The notes: a model not told the origin generated them from the letters alone. A stretch of 64,000 nucleotides of DNA from Aralia elata (GCA_034770075.1 CM068385.1:51406746-51470745), one strand, 5' to 3'. Counted from the stretch's first letter, positions 34,101-46,983 are shown. A program made the numbers and translations.

Positions 34101-36122
34101 ACCTCAAGGTCAGAATTCAATCAACCTTAGTTAGTTATCAACTTATTCTCCTTCTCCTAACAATTAACCAAGGTATGGTTAATTCTCTACAAACATGTAA
34201 TCCCATGGTTACTTACTAATTCCATGTTGGTCAATTATTCCCTTATAAGAATTAACCTAGAGTGAATTCACTAACTCCACCTTAGTTAAGTCTCATCTAT
34301 CATGTATACATACAATTATATATTTATACATATTTTGCTAGCAACTAACCAATGCATGGTTAAAGCTTTAACGTAGTTACCACCTAGGGATACTCAATTA
34401 AACCATCTATGGTTAATTCTCATCATCACATGCATTCATCTGGCATTTAACCAATGTTTGTTCAATGCACTCTCTTGTTTACCAACTAGGATTATTCAAT
34501 TAACCTTACATTGGTTAATTCTCTACAACCTTTCATTTCTCCAACACAAGCTACCAACCTAGCCCATCATAGCTCTCTTACACTACTTACACACATCACC
34601 AACTTGTCACTTTCATTCCCTTTTTGCTCCTACCAATGCAACTTTGGATAAAACAAAAGCAAAAGTCTACCCACTTGTTTTAATTTTTTTTTCCTTTTCT
34701 TTTAATAAGAATACTTGCACAATTATATATATGTATAAATATACTAATGCATATATATATAAATACACCAATACATACTCTTCTCTCTCTTTGTTATCTA
34801 AACCTTTCATTTATGGAAAGTTTCCAAACTTTTCATTTATGGAAAGTTTCTACCCTTCCATTTCTTTGGGCTTCTTTAACTCAAGGTTGGTTAAAATATG
34901 GTCAACCTAGTTTACTCATCCTTTGGCTAATTTGTTGGGTTACTCATAAAATCATAACACATTAAATCCTTACTTATAGCTTGGCTTATAATAAATCCCT
35001 CTTGGACTATCAATTATCATACATTTGGGCTTATATTTAAATTACCCACTTCACATCTAGGCAATCCCATATTGGGCTACCATAATTAATCCTCTTATTC
35101 AAATTCCCTACATTAATCATACTAGTTAATTACCTAATGATGATCACCCTTCTCGTTTGCCAATCAAGGCCAACATTCAAGCTATGTTAATTATAACATA
35201 GTTTTATCTTGTTTCTCATTAATTAACCTAATTAATTACTCATCTAGGCTTGGATCATTACCATCATACCCCTCATCTTACACTTTCTATTTATGGAAGG
35301 TCTCTAACCTCTTCTTATTGGTGGACATCTATACACCACAACTTTCCTTTTATAGAGAATTCTCAAACTTTCCATTTATGGAAAGTTTCTCCTCTCGTAT
35401 TTTTGAATAGTAAATACGCTCTTATACTCCATATAAACGCTATTCGGGAATGTGAAAATTCGAAAAGCGAAGAAGCGTTTCTCGTGTGAATAGTGTTTCC
35501 CGTGTTATTTTCTAAGAAAATATTTTTCCTCTACGATTCATTAATGCTTATATCGTATCACATAACACATTGATTAGATCGCAGAAATCCATCTTCATTG
35601 ATCATTTAAAATCATAATACACAAATATATCATTGCTTCTTTAAACTTTCTACTTATGAAAAGTTTCTAGGGTAGCTTCTCTAACCCCATCTAGCTTATA
35701 CATGTTTGTATACCCATATATCTCTGTATACCACCTTATCAATTCTAGGGTTTCAATCCCTTACATATCGTTTCACACATTTAATTTCTAACATAGAGAT
35801 TAGGTTAAAGTGTTTAATCATCTCTACACAATCATCTTCTTCAAAACTAGGCTTTAAACTCAACCCTTATAAGGATTCCATCATCAGAACCACTACTACC
35901 GAAACGCTCAAGTTCGGTTAACTTCTAAACTCTTGCGACATTTATTTCATCGCATAATCTTATTGAATACGTCCTCAATTCATATAAGTTCTTTCAAAAC
36001 CAAAGAAAATATTGAGTCATTTCTCTACACATTTCTCTGTTAACAATCTAGGTTTTGACTATAACCTTTATTCAATATTTGAGACCTTATTTACAAGTCT
36101 CATAACTATCCAGGATATTACA
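31172..36122 (-). repeat. LTR A (chromovirus-type gypsy), 4951 bp, 3' LTR on the minus strand
   Basis: TGTAACGACCC at 31172 to GGATATTACA at 36122. On minus it starts TGTAATATCC directly after an AAGGGG-rich tract. Upstream of that is CGAGGACGAAATTC, the usual 3' end of chromovirus internal regions. It is flanked on the left by AATTT (31167-31171). Inside are a conserved hairpin block (31497-31527), a 54-bp tandem repeat (31912-32125), promoter-like pyrimidine tracts (33520-33640) and a series of TTAACC/GGTTAA dyads (34172-34521). There is no coding capacity. The many short ORFs are not genes. Confidence 0.85.
31912..32125. repeat. 54-bp tandem repeat in LTR A, about 4 copies
   Basis: ATATTAAT recurs at 31913, 31967, 32021 and 32075, an exact 54-bp period. 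Units differ by CCTCACT versus CATCACT. Each unit is itself a loose palindrome of TAATATTA words. LTR A' has the same block at about 39366-39575 with the variant units in a different order. Confidence 0.9.
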
Positions 36123-38407
36123 TTCACCCCTTATTCTAAGAATTTCGTCCTCGAAATTACATCATACTCATCTCTACTCATTCTATTCACCAAACTAGGT
36201 TTTCAAATCAACCATTACATTCTCACTTTAATAACTACTAAACTCTTTCCTTCTTTAAAGATTTCTCTTTATTCGGCACATTCTATAGTTATTCTTCTCT
36301 AAGAAGTTCACATCTTCTAAACTTTCGACTTCCAAAATAGTGAAATATTTTTCAGGAGTCTTCAATAATTGTTCAATAATTGTGAAGCAGCTTGAACAAA
36401 CAGGAAATAAAATATTCCTTAAAAACTTCTCAAATCATCAAATAGAAAATAAAATTTCTTTAAAAACTTTTCACATCCTGCTGAGTGGTCATAATTAAGA
36501 CCATGAACTGCTACGAGGTTTAACAATTATTCCACTGAAAAATCTCAGGAATATTTTAACAATCATAAAGACTGTAAAACATCCCATCAAATTGGTACGT
36601 TAGGAGATCAACCTATTGTACCCGGTGTCGTGCACAACACTTACTACACTTTATGCGCGCGCAGTCGGATTCTTCCCGACATAAAAAAAATTACCCATTA
36701 TTAGGGTTGTTCATCTCAGCTTAAAAACATTCCAGAAAACATTTCATTAAATTATCATAACATTTGTCTTGCCGAAACAAATGGCATCGACTCATTTCAT
36801 AAAATAATTCTTGAATGTCAAGAACTTGTAATTTTAAAAGTATTGTTATGTTTACAGAACTTGTACTGGAACATGGATTCCTGAGTCTCACCATAGTAAC
36901 TCTATGTGCAACAGGAATTTCTTAACAGTTCATGTAAACTAAAAATCATTTTAAAGACGTAATAATGTTGCACTGTTGCAATCAGTGTGTTAGGATTCCG
37001 TCATTTTATCATCTCCACACCACGGCTTTCATGGTAAGTGATGATTAAATACATTTTGAAGTTTTCAAAACAAGCTTTGTCCAGCCAACACAACTAGCAT
37101 GGACATACTTCATAAAACGGTTCATATAACTAAAATTCATTTATAGGACGACATAATGCTGCACTGTTGTAACAGTGTGTTAGGATGCCGTCATTTATCA
37201 TCTCAACACCACGCTTTGTAATGGTGCGTTGACGATTTTAAAATATATTTTGATGTTAAAACAATTTTCGTCTAGCTGAGCCAAGTAGCGTAGACATACA
37301 AATGACAAGATTTTTCAAAGGCGTATAAGTGCGAATATAAGCACGATTTAGGACCTAGCATAGCTAGAAGATTGGGAATACCTAGAATCCTCAATCATCT
37401 TCAATTTATCATCTCAACTTTACTTAAAATCTCTATTCACTTCTGATTCTACAAATGTTCGCCCATCACTTAGAACTCTTAAATCACACTTTAATTTATA
37501 ACCCTCTTTTATGGTCTGTAATGATATACCACAAACACTGTTCATCGAACTTACCACACATTATAAGTTTAGGAACTTGCCATAATAATAAGAGTTTAGG
37601 AACTTGTCCTAGCAATACGTAGTCCAAGAACTAATCAGGGACTGTCCATATGCTTAGGGGTTCAAAAACATACCATATGATTATGAGTCACAAACTTACC
37701 ATAAGCGTGAGTTTTAAGAACTCGCACCTAATCTTACATCATCTACCTATTCGTTATACACATGAGAAAAGAATCACCTTCTCAACATACATATAGCGAA
37801 TAACGCGACACCAGGTTCCAATGATTATCAATATAGGAAGCTAAGTGGTTGTCGAACCAAATACAATCCCCTGCCCATACAAGGAATTGGTCAACTCGGC
37901 CACTAATCAATATAGGAAGCTAAGCGGTTGTTAGACCAAGGACAAATCTCTTGCCCATACAAGAAATTGTTCAACTCAACCACTATATCGATATAGGAAG
38001 CTAAGTGGTTCTCAAACCAAGCACAAATTTTCCGCCCATACAAGGAATCGTACAACTCAGCCACTAACATGAGTCCTCAATTTAAAACCCACATAAACCT
38101 AATCTTATCTTGCTCCTTGCTCAACACAAACTTTTAATTCGTATCTCATCATTTATAACTTCTTCTGAGTATTATCTTCATACTATCCTCTAGTACCTTT
38201 TTCGTACAACAATTCTGCTATAAAGTTTTCAATCATTCGATTGATCATCTATCATTCCATGTCTTAATTAGATCACGTTGTGATCTTTCTTATAATCGTA
38301 TTATATTACGATTCTTTTCTATCTCATGATCGTTTTGTTTTGTGATCTTCTTATCTTTCACTTTAATCATATATTATGATTTTATTTAAGCTTTTTATCT
38401 TTACTAC
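36123..38407 (-). other. Non-coding 3' internal remnant next to LTR A
   Basis: It begins (minus strand) with the polypurine tract and the end of a pol-type reading, then has no coding sequence. Two diverged copies of about 185 bp lie near 36960-37230 (both with the word CACTGTTG and a GTCATTT block). The stretch GGGTTGTTCATCTCAG at about 36705 also occurs in LTR H (about 59725), so part of this may be LTR-derived. There is no primer site at the right end. The boundary at 38407 is a rearrangement junction. Confidence 0.55.
37829..38067. repeat. Tandem repeat, about 80-bp unit, 3 copies
   Basis: ATATAGGAAGCTAAG recurs at 37831, 37910 and 37991 (periods 79 and 81). Each unit also has a GCCCATACAAGGAAT-like block and ends in a CAACTCRGCCACTA-like block. 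Confidence 0.9.
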
Positions 38408-38625
38408 TGAACAAACTCTCTTAATTTCGCTCAACCGAATTGGGCAAGAAATTCAAATAAGGAACGGATCGGAAGAAGCCGAGCAACATAGAGCAGAAAA
38501 GGGACTGCACCCATTTGATTTTCCAAAGTCTAAACAAAGTCAAATTCAGGTAAGTTTTATGTTTATAGCTATGGTAATAAAAGGATTGAAAATAAGTTTT
38601 GAATTTGAGCTATAACTATAAATTT
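38408..38625 (+). pseudogene. Second copy of the host exon end and intron start
   Basis: It matches 30958-31171 almost base for base, including HPFDFPKSKQSQIQ, the CAG/GTAAGT donor (GTAAG at 38550) and the AATTT next to the LTR. It lacks the upstream exon part. It sits where the primer site and leader of the element should be, so LTR A' was brought here together with its left flank. Confidence 0.85.
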
Positions 38626-41600
38626 TGTAACGACCCCAAATCCGGGTCACCTTGACCCCGGGTTCGGTTCGTCACGATACTACATAAACAATACAATTCT
38701 TATAACATAAATGTAATCTCTATAATATTACAATACATCTTAATCTACTCCCAGGTTTTCTAACCTTTAATCGTACACATCATTCTAAATCAGAGTATAC
38801 AATACATCAGCTTGTAAATAATACTACGATATTAAAATAATATAATATCGTAACATAGACTTCACTTTCTTGTTTAAATGCCTTTCCTGCAGTCATCTTC
38901 TTCTGACCATCCAGGTCATTTTCACTAGCTGCAAAAATCTGTTTGTGGCGTGGGTGAGCAACAATGTTGCCCGCAAGTTTAACAGTTACACATAACACAT
39001 AAATCATGTATCATGCATGTTTCACAATATTTCCATGTATGACAATTATACATGTAAGCATATTAACACGTAAATCACATATAATCGTGTTTTTCATTGC
39101 AAAGTATAAAGTTCAAATTGAACGGTTCATAGCACATTATGTTATAATATAACATCGCAATAACATATAATAACATTTTACACATAAGAGCAAGTTCTGA
39201 AAAACTTGCCTCAGTCCGTAGATCATCGCGTATATTATTCGCATCGAATATTTCGTTTTCTTCCTTCGATTGACAACCTAATTTAATGAAATAATATTCA
39301 CCAATTAAGCACGTTAAATATTATGCTTAAATATTATTAATATAACCATAATACTCCTTATTTGTATATTAATATTATAATTAAATAATATTAATATACT
39401 TAAAATAATCATCACTTATATATTAATATTATAATTAAATAATATTAATATACTTAAAATAATCCTCACTTATATATTAATATTATAATTAAATAATATT
39501 AATATACTTAAAATAATCCTCACTTATATATTAATATTATAATTAAATAATATTAATATACTTAAAATATTCTTCAATTATATATTACTCCAAGCACTTA
39601 ATACCATTACTTGGATACTTTTAAGTCTCAATGTTTAGATATACAATTTCTCTTAGGCATTTTATCGAGCATGTTGTATGCATCCATTAACAATTTACAT
39701 GTTATGAACTACATATAAGCACATAACATCAATATTTATCTATCCTTATACACCGGATTCACTATGATCCCCAACATGTCAATGTATGTCATCACATGAC
39801 AACATATATCATTTTCCAAAATTTTACTTCAAATAAAATTATAAAATCCATTTTCACAATTTCTTTAACAAAACGTTGTTTTCGTTTTTAACGTAACTCC
39901 TTCGTTACATGACTCTTGTTGTTCCTTCTTATATCAAATTAAACCTTACTCAGTGTACTACAACCTCATCTAGGTCTTAAAGTCAGACCCTTAACCATTT
40001 AAAACAGATTCTGAAATTTCATCAACTAGTCTAGAAAATTTTATTTTCTGGACAGTTTTAATAAATAATTTATTTCGAACATGATCCGTTCCATAAAATG
40101 GCTCAATCTCGCGCTTCCAACTAGAAAACTTCAATATCTACAACTTTACAGTTTTAAGTTTCTTCAAATTCCAAACACACGAGGCTGCACATCTCAAGGA
40201 ATGACTAAATTAAAACTGTTTCGCGTGAAAACTGGCAGACAGACCCTAGCTCGCTTAAACAGTCATAACTTCTTCGTTTTTTACAATTTTTGGGTGATTC
40301 CAGCGACCACGTTAAGTACTTCCGTATCTACAACTTTGTCCTACTAAAAATTTTCCAATTCCCAACACATCAGTACAGGAATCGCACGTAAGGGGGCTAA
40401 CCAAAATTCGCTGGACAGTTTTGCACGACAAACTAGATTGGTCATAACACTTTGCTCCGAAGTCGGAATTAGTCCGTTCTGGAGTCTATGGAAAGTTTAT
40501 TCAGTGTATAATAACATACCAAAAGTCTAGAATTTTTAGAGTAATTTAGCTAGCCCCGAATTTTTTATTTTTGGACAGCAGCTCACTAGATCATTTAATT
40601 TGAGGAAAATAACCTTCGCTTCTCTCCTTTCGATTTTCATATTTTGAGTTTTACACAACCAAATCAAATGATTTCAAGTTCTATGAATTCCTAACTCATA
40701 ATAGTACAACATATTAAATCTATACAATTTTTCATCAATACCCACTATGCGGATCTAAGGATCAAAGAGGAAAATGACGGTTTTAGAGTTTTACGAAATT
40801 ATTTCTCAAATCTAAGTTTAATAACCCATCAAACCTCTAGATCCAACTATGAATCATTATAAATCATGTAGATCTATAATTATCTAGTTCAATCACAACA
40901 ACCCAACACTAGATCTAAGTTAAATCACAATAAAGTGGGTAAAGTTTTGAGTATACCTTGCGTTCTTCATTTTTTCTTTCTTTCCTTCCACGGATCTTCT
41001 TCCATGGTTTCTTTCTAAGCTTTCTTCTTCCTCCTTTTTCTCCATTATTGGTAGCCTTCTCCCTTTTCTTCTCTCTCTCTATTTTTCTAGATATTTAGCT
41101 TAAGGAAAAGAAATGAAAATGAATGAAATGAAATTGCCAAGCCTTGGTTAATCAACCAAGCTTCTCTCTCCTCTTGCAATTATGCTTGCAATAACATTAC
41201 ATACATAATGTATATCTATTATTTTCTCCCACCACTTAACCAAAGCTAGGTAACCAAAGGTGGTTAAATAAACTAGGGGACAAGGCATTAATTAAAGTAG
41301 ATGGGACAAGACATTTATTAAAGTAGATGGGACAAGACATTTGGGACTACTTTGTAAGAGGTGAGAGGCTAGCTATAGCCCTCTCTTAGCCCAAGATGGG
41401 CGGTTTCCCCATGTTCCATTTTCCCACACTTTTGTTTTTATTATTCATTTAATTTATATATAAGTATACTTGCAATAATATTACATACACATATGTGTAT
41501 CTATCTAATCCCTCCACCATTTAACTTAGTTATAGTTAACTTTCTAACATTTATCTGAAGGTCAGAATTCAATCAACCTTAGTTAGTTATCAACTTATTC

Positions 41601-42033
41601 TCCTTCTCCCAATAATTAACCAAGGTATGGTTAATTCTCTACAAACATGTAATCCCATGGTTACTTACTAATTCCATGTTGGTCAATTATTCCCTTATAA
41701 GAATTAACCTAGAGTGAATTCACTAACTCCACCTTAGTTAAGTCTCATCTATCATGTATACATACAATTATATATTTATACATATTTTGCTAGCAACTAA
41801 CCAATGCATGGTTAAAGCTTTAACTTAGTTACCACCTAGGGATACTCAATTAAACCATCTATGGTTAATTCTCATCATCACATGCATTCATCTAGCATTT
41901 AACTAATGTTTGTTCAATGCCCTCTCTTGTTTACTAAATAGGATTATTCAATTAACCTTACATTGGTTAATTCTCTACAACCTTTCATTTCTCCAACACA
42001 AGCTACCAACCTAGCCCATCATAGCTCTCTTAC
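38626..42033 (-). repeat. LTR A', first part (interrupted)
   Basis: It matches LTR A 31172-34581 throughout, with scattered substitutions. It is cut at CTTAC (42029-42033) by LTR C. The remainder is at 56628-58117. Together the two parts have nearly the length of LTR A. The 3' end of the whole is followed by AATTT at 58118-58122. Confidence 0.88.
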
Positions 42034-42651
42034 TGTGAGGCCCCCAAATCTGGGTCCCTTGAACCTCGGACCTGGTGCGTCACGATACATCATATTTACA
42101 ATTATTGCGGAAGATATAAACATAAATTGTTTATACATTAAACTTTGCTACATATCCCAAGGTCTATAACCTTTATTTTAATACATATTTACCTTTAGAT
42201 TCACAAAAGGTTTACAGCATATCATTTACATCAGATAATTAATTTGGTTATCATGCATAACCATCTAATCTTGTCCTTTGCTTTTGTACTGTCTTTCCTC
42301 GAACGTTCGCCTTAAATCTGAAATTTGTTATCATGATATAGCAAGGGTGAGCAACTACTTTGCTCAGCAAGTTTAAGTACAATAAAGATATATCATGATT
42401 GAAAGAATGAATAAGCTTTAGAACTTTTCAATAATATAATAATTGTGAAAGAGCATGAATCAGAATTTCAATAATTGAATGACTGAATTCAATAATAAGG
42501 GGTGTCAATAATGACCATGAACAATTTAACTGAACCTTATGGTAATGAAGGTGATCAGCCTTTCATACCTGATGAACATATGCAATATGCACTAAGTGCG
42601 AATCAATAATCATAGTTGTGGGATAATCAACAATAATTATCCATTAACATA
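42034..42651 (-). repeat. LTR C (solo chromovirus LTR), left part
   Basis: TGTGAGGCCCC at 42034 begins right after CTTAC. The layout is related to LTR A (unit-length hairpin block at 42343-42373) but diverged. It is interrupted at ACATA (42647-42651) by Athila B and continues at 50023. With the insert removed it is about 5.7 kb, with an LTR start and end and no internal region: a solo LTR. Confidence 0.8.
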
Positions 42652-43672
42652 TGATGAGTGAGTTTTACACCTACGAATTGAGTACGTTTGGCTTAATAAT
42701 TTGTGAGTTCTTAAGTATTTTAAGTTAGTATTAGGTATTTATAGTGTTTTTATGTTATTTTGTAGGAATGAGCAAGGAAACGCAATTCGAACATCTTTTG
42801 AAGTACAACATGCGAGCAAATGCGAGAAGGGAAGATTGCAGGGCTTTTAACATTAAAATGGATGCATGTTCTTGGTTTAAAACTTGGATTTTATTGTAGA
42901 TTTACTTCTTAGCTTTCCGGAACATCTTGAATCGTCCCAATCGGAGTTCAGATGCGAGAGTTATGACATTTTTATCAATAGTGATCAAAGTTTGGAGTTG
43001 CCATTTACATAGTAGCTACTTGAAGCCCAATTTCGACCTTGATCCAGATAGAATCTCTCAATGCGCAAAGAATGAAAGTTGTAGATTTCGTCGAGAGCTT
43101 CGATTTGATAGGTGGCAGGCCTCGTAACTCCTCCCGGATCAAAAGTTATGGCCATTTTACCAAGCGATGTTGCAGCAGAAATTGGACTAGCGCGGCCGCG
43201 CCAGTTTCTAGTTCATTTTGGGCGCGGGCGCGCCCAACACCAGAGAGGGGTCGCGGCCAGACTTAGTTTTGACGCGTTTTTGCATGTTTTGGACTCCAAA
43301 TTGGATTGGGTTTCCTCCTAAGCTTGGGATTTGACTTATAACCTATAAATACATGATGTGAGGCATAGAATAGGAGAGATTTGGCTACTTTTTGCTAACC
43401 CTAGTTTGGAGATCTTGCTAGTTTTTGCTAACCCTAGTTTGGGAGAAAGAGAGGGAGGCTTGAAGCAATTGAGCACGCACAAAGGATTCAATTAAGGAGC
43501 TGAAGGAGAGACTCAAGGATTGCAATTACAGATTCTATTCTCTTCTCTATCTCTTATTTTGTATTCTTGAATGCTTTATCAATTGTGGATTATGGATTTT
43601 AATTCAATCATGAACTAATTTCTTTTTAAGATTACAATGGATCTTAATGCGTAGCTTTTATTGATATGCTTC

Positions 43673-45038
43673 TGGGAGCTGTCGTTTTACACTCCAAAAT
43701 TAATACCTTACTAACACTCTACTAGCACAAAACTTAGTATAATGACAAGCAAGGATCGATCCCACAGAGAAGTGAATTAATCTTTTACTTATTCTAACAT
43801 TCCTATTATTTCTATTAATGAGGGGTTTTTGAGTTTGATTCACTAAACTAACAAAAGTAATTAAGAATGATCAATGAATAAAAAGCTTCAGTTCTTCAGT
43901 TCAGTATCACCTTATCACAATTATGGGAAAATCAAGTTTAACAATATTTATCCTTCAATGAGACTAATAACCCTAGATAACCGCAATCGCTAATTATCCG
44001 CAATTCTCCTTATGTGTAAATCTAATGTGACAATCGCCTCAAGAGACTCTAACTATCATATAACCTTGAACTATCAGTCTAGATTTAATATAACAGCAGC
44101 ATAAAGAATGAGAGAATTAGGTTATTCCAAGCAACAATTGCACAATCAGGAATTATTTAACTTGCCTTCTAATAATCTTAATAATATCCAAAAGCTTGTC
44201 TACAATCAGATACTATCAACTGCTACCTATGATCAGACATAATATCGTTTACTTAATACTATATCTTAATCTAGCAGATGGTATCAATCAAATTAATTCA
44301 ATTGGCCAAATCAAATCAAAAGATTAGATAACATATAATCAATTAAAAACAGATTATCAGAATAAATCTCATGCAAGAAGGAATAAATAAATAAAACCTG
44401 ATTAAACCATTAATTATGAAAAAGATTCAACATCCCTTAGAACTGAAAGTAAGAGTCTAGCTTGACATGCCTTCAATCTCCTCCTATTAGAGTTACAATT
44501 GTAGTTGCCAAGATCCCTCTCTAGAAAAATAGAATAAGATATATATAAGTCCTCAAGTTCCTACTTAGAGTTTCCTTCTTACTATCTGATCATAATGAAT
44601 AGAATCCTCTTCCGAATCAACTTCCTTTTCCTCCTTCAGCTGGCCTTTAGTACTCAAAAACGCCAACTAGCGCCGCTGGCGCTGTCACTAGCGCTGCTAG
44701 CGCTACTATGCAGTGTGCTCAAGTTGTCCCTAGCGCTGCTGGCGCTTGGCTTGTGAAGGGTGGAGCGCTGTTGGCGCTGTTAGCGCTGCTGGCGCTGGTG
44801 TGCAGTGTCTGGTGGTGTGTGTAGCGCTGGCACTAGCGCTGCTGGCGCTAGCCCTAATCCTCGAATTTACAAAAATGCCACCATGTGTATTTTAAGCTCC
44901 AATTTTCCATCTTTTTTCACTTTTGACCTTGAATTCTCCTGAAATCAATAAATAACCTAATAAGTGCATATACACAATAAAACACGCAATAAACTAGATA
45001 TAAAGGAATAAAAATAAATGAATAATATGCACTTATCA
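43673..45038 (-). repeat. Solo LTR inserted in the Athila B 5' LTR
   Basis: 1366 bp flanked by GCTTC (43668-43672 and 45039-45043). On minus it runs TGATAAGTGC to AGCTCCCA, with the usual gypsy U5 words near 43730-43770 (GGATCGATCC on plus). It carries six or seven cores of AGCGCTGCTGGCGCT type at 44669-44849. No internal sequence remains, as expected from LTR-LTR recombination. Confidence 0.9.
44669..44849. repeat. GC dyad cluster in the solo LTR
   Basis: 15-bp cores with arms AGCGC/GCGCT start at 44669, 44690, 44732, 44764, 44782 and 44835, with a partial one at 44823. Spacing is irregular (21, 42, 32, 18...), unlike the strict 32 bp elsewhere. Confidence 0.85.
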
Positions 45039-45742
45039 GCTTCCTTGTTAATTATTGTTGATTATTATCGGATTGTCTATTATGATTTGTGATTAATTGC
45101 TTAATTGCTTGATCAACAATTACCGTGGTAATCTATATGAACTTGAGAGATGGATTATAGATTTGGACCTAATCATAATAGCATGTGATTGTGTATTCTG
45201 CTGTCGATGGAATTCATGATTTGTGTTTAGGATAGAGATATACCTATACGCCGCATGTAATCTGAAAGAGAATCTGTGCTTTAAATCCTTTTTAATTGTA
45301 ATTCACATAGAGATATAGTGAATTAGTTAACTAGGGTGTTCATCTTAATTCTATCTTATATGGATTTAAGTAGATTCGTTTATGATACATCGAGAGATGA
45401 TTATAAATATTGATGAGTTCTTGATTAACAATCCGAAATAATTAATATAACTTAACAGGAAGTGTATTAATTCAAGTGAAGCATTAAGGGAAATTGTAAT
45501 CTTAAGCCTTTTTATCTGAATTCAATTCTTGGTAGTTAGTAATTAGTTAGTTTAGTACTTTATTTTCAAAATTCACAATCTTAATCAATTGTTTAAATAA
45601 AGTTAATTTGATTATGAGTTAGTATTTGGTAATTATTATTAAATAATTCTTTGTGGGTTCGACACTCTCTTATCACTTTATTACTTGTTGATCGTGTACA
45701 CTTGCACGTATTTATTGATTGTTAAATCGACAAACAAGTTTT

Positions 45743-45760
45743 TGGCGCCGTTGCCGGGGA
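45743..45760 (+). other. Intact primer-binding site of Athila B
   Basis: TGGCGCCGTTGCCGGGGA, six bases after the LTR end, is the canonical Athila site complementary to tRNA-Asp. Confidence 0.92.
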
Positions 45761-45870
45761 ATTAGTTTAATAATTTTTGCCATCATTAGTTTTAATCAAA
45801 TTAGTTTTAATTTAATCATTTTGTTTTTATTTTAATTCTCTTCCTATATTTCTCTCTTTTTAGGTATACC

Positions 45871-46983
45871 ATGGCTGACTACAACTATCAATGGCCTTAT
45901 ACGAGAATGATTCAGCCAAGAGCGGCAGGGATTTATGAATTCGATGAATTTTCAGCACAGATTGAGACACTTTCGAGGATGATTGACGCTTTTGCAGTAC
46001 AACGTATTCAAAGTGTGGCGATAATTTGTGATTATTGTGCTGGAAATCATCAGAGTCATCAATGTGCCATCAATTTTAAGTCGATGCAGTATGGTGGCAA
46101 TTTCGGCGATTACCCCAACAGTTATGCCTATCCCAACAACTATAACCAAGATTGGGGGTATCATCCGGATTTTTCATGGAGCCATAATAATCAAGTCCAA
46201 ATCTTTGCTCCAAGCCAATCATACACTCCAGAATTTCAGGATTCAGCCTATCTACATGAAAAAGAAAGGAAACTAAGTTTGGAGGAGGCCTTGGCGAAGT
46301 TTATTACAGCTACGGATAAAAGAATGAGTGATCAAGATCAGCTGTTGAACTTAGTGGATTTAAATACAAAAAGCCAAGCAGTGTTGATTCGAAATCTTGA
46401 GAACCAGATGGGACAACTTATCAACGCCGTTAAGAATAGTTATCATTGTGCATGGCCCAGTGACGTGGCTCTCGAGACTGATGGATTGCCCGCGTCAAAG
46501 CTGCAACCGGACGTGCTAATTGATAATAATTCTGATATGGAGGAGAATTGTGGGGATCAAGAAAATACAGCCGAAGCCGTGAGTTTCGACGCTGATGTAC
46601 CGATTTTGTTAGTGCCCCATGTACCTTTTCCACCAAAGCTCAAAGATCCGGGTAGTTTTGCAATCCCCTGCCCAATTGGTAGTCATGTCATTGGCAAAGC
46701 TCTATTTGACATCAGAGTTAGCATGAATCTGGAACCATGGTGGGATGAGAAAGAGAAGATAGAAGAAGAGCCCGTGGTGTTTGACAATATTCAATGTCCC
46801 AATCTAATCACGAACACAACGGAGGAAGCACCTAGCTATTTGACAGTCGTAATTAGGAACTTATCTACAAAAAGCAAACTAGGTGACTTTGAAACAATGG
46901 CCCGTACTACAGCAAAACCTTCAAAGGTTACATTGCATCTAATGGATGGAGGGTTCCTCAATTTTCGAAGGGGAATTGGATAG
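45871..46983 (+). CDS. Truncated gag-protease ORF of non-autonomous Athila B (370 codons, intact)
   Basis: The ORF starts MADYNYQW, which aligns with gag of Athila 1 from about residue 248, so the whole capsid domain is missing. It then has the zinc-knuckle-like CDYCAGNHQSHQC (about residues 53-65), an asparagine- and tyrosine-rich stretch, the gag end region (LENQMGQLINAV), and a protease piece (KLKDPGSFAIPCPIG). The protease active-site word reads DIRVSMNL where Athila 1 has DLGASINL, so catalysis is unlikely. RT, RNase H and integrase are absent. The last 90 residues are not recognised. The ORF has no stop and lies between an intact primer site and nearly identical LTRs, so the element moved recently using proteins from another element. 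The ORF could encode an RNA-binding helper or simply be undecayed. Confidence 0.8.
   Translation: MADYNYQWPYTRMIQPRAAGIYEFDEFSAQIETLSRMIDAFAVQRIQSVAIICDYCAGNHQSHQCAINFKSMQYGGNFGDYPNSYAYPNNYNQDWGYHPDFSWSHNNQVQIFAPSQSYTPEFQDSAYLHEKERKLSLEEALAKFITATDKRMSDQDQLLNLVDLNTKSQAVLIRNLENQMGQLINAVKNSYHCAWPSDVALETDGLPASKLQPDVLIDNNSDMEENCGDQENTAEAVSFDADVPILLVPHVPFPPKLKDPGSFAIPCPIGSHVIGKALFDIRVSMNLEPWWDEKEKIEEEPVVFDNIQCPNLITNTTEEAPSYLTVVIRNLSTKSKLGDFETMARTTAKPSKVTLHLMDGGFLNFRRGIG

Larger units (their letters stand above)
42652..45736 (+). repeat. 5' LTR of Athila B, split by a solo LTR
   Basis: TGATGAGTGAG at 42652 to GACAAACA at 45736. It is the same as 48309-50022 apart from about twenty base changes I noticed by eye and a 1371-bp insertion. 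It has two GC dyad cores at 43189-43202 and 43221-43234. The small ORFs at 42927-43321 lie within it and recur in the 3' LTR, so they are LTR-borne, not genes. Confidence 0.92.

Noticed and set aside
42927..43321. Small ORFs present again at 48584-48978
   Set aside because: They are within the two LTRs of Athila B; duplication comes from the LTR pair, not gene duplication.
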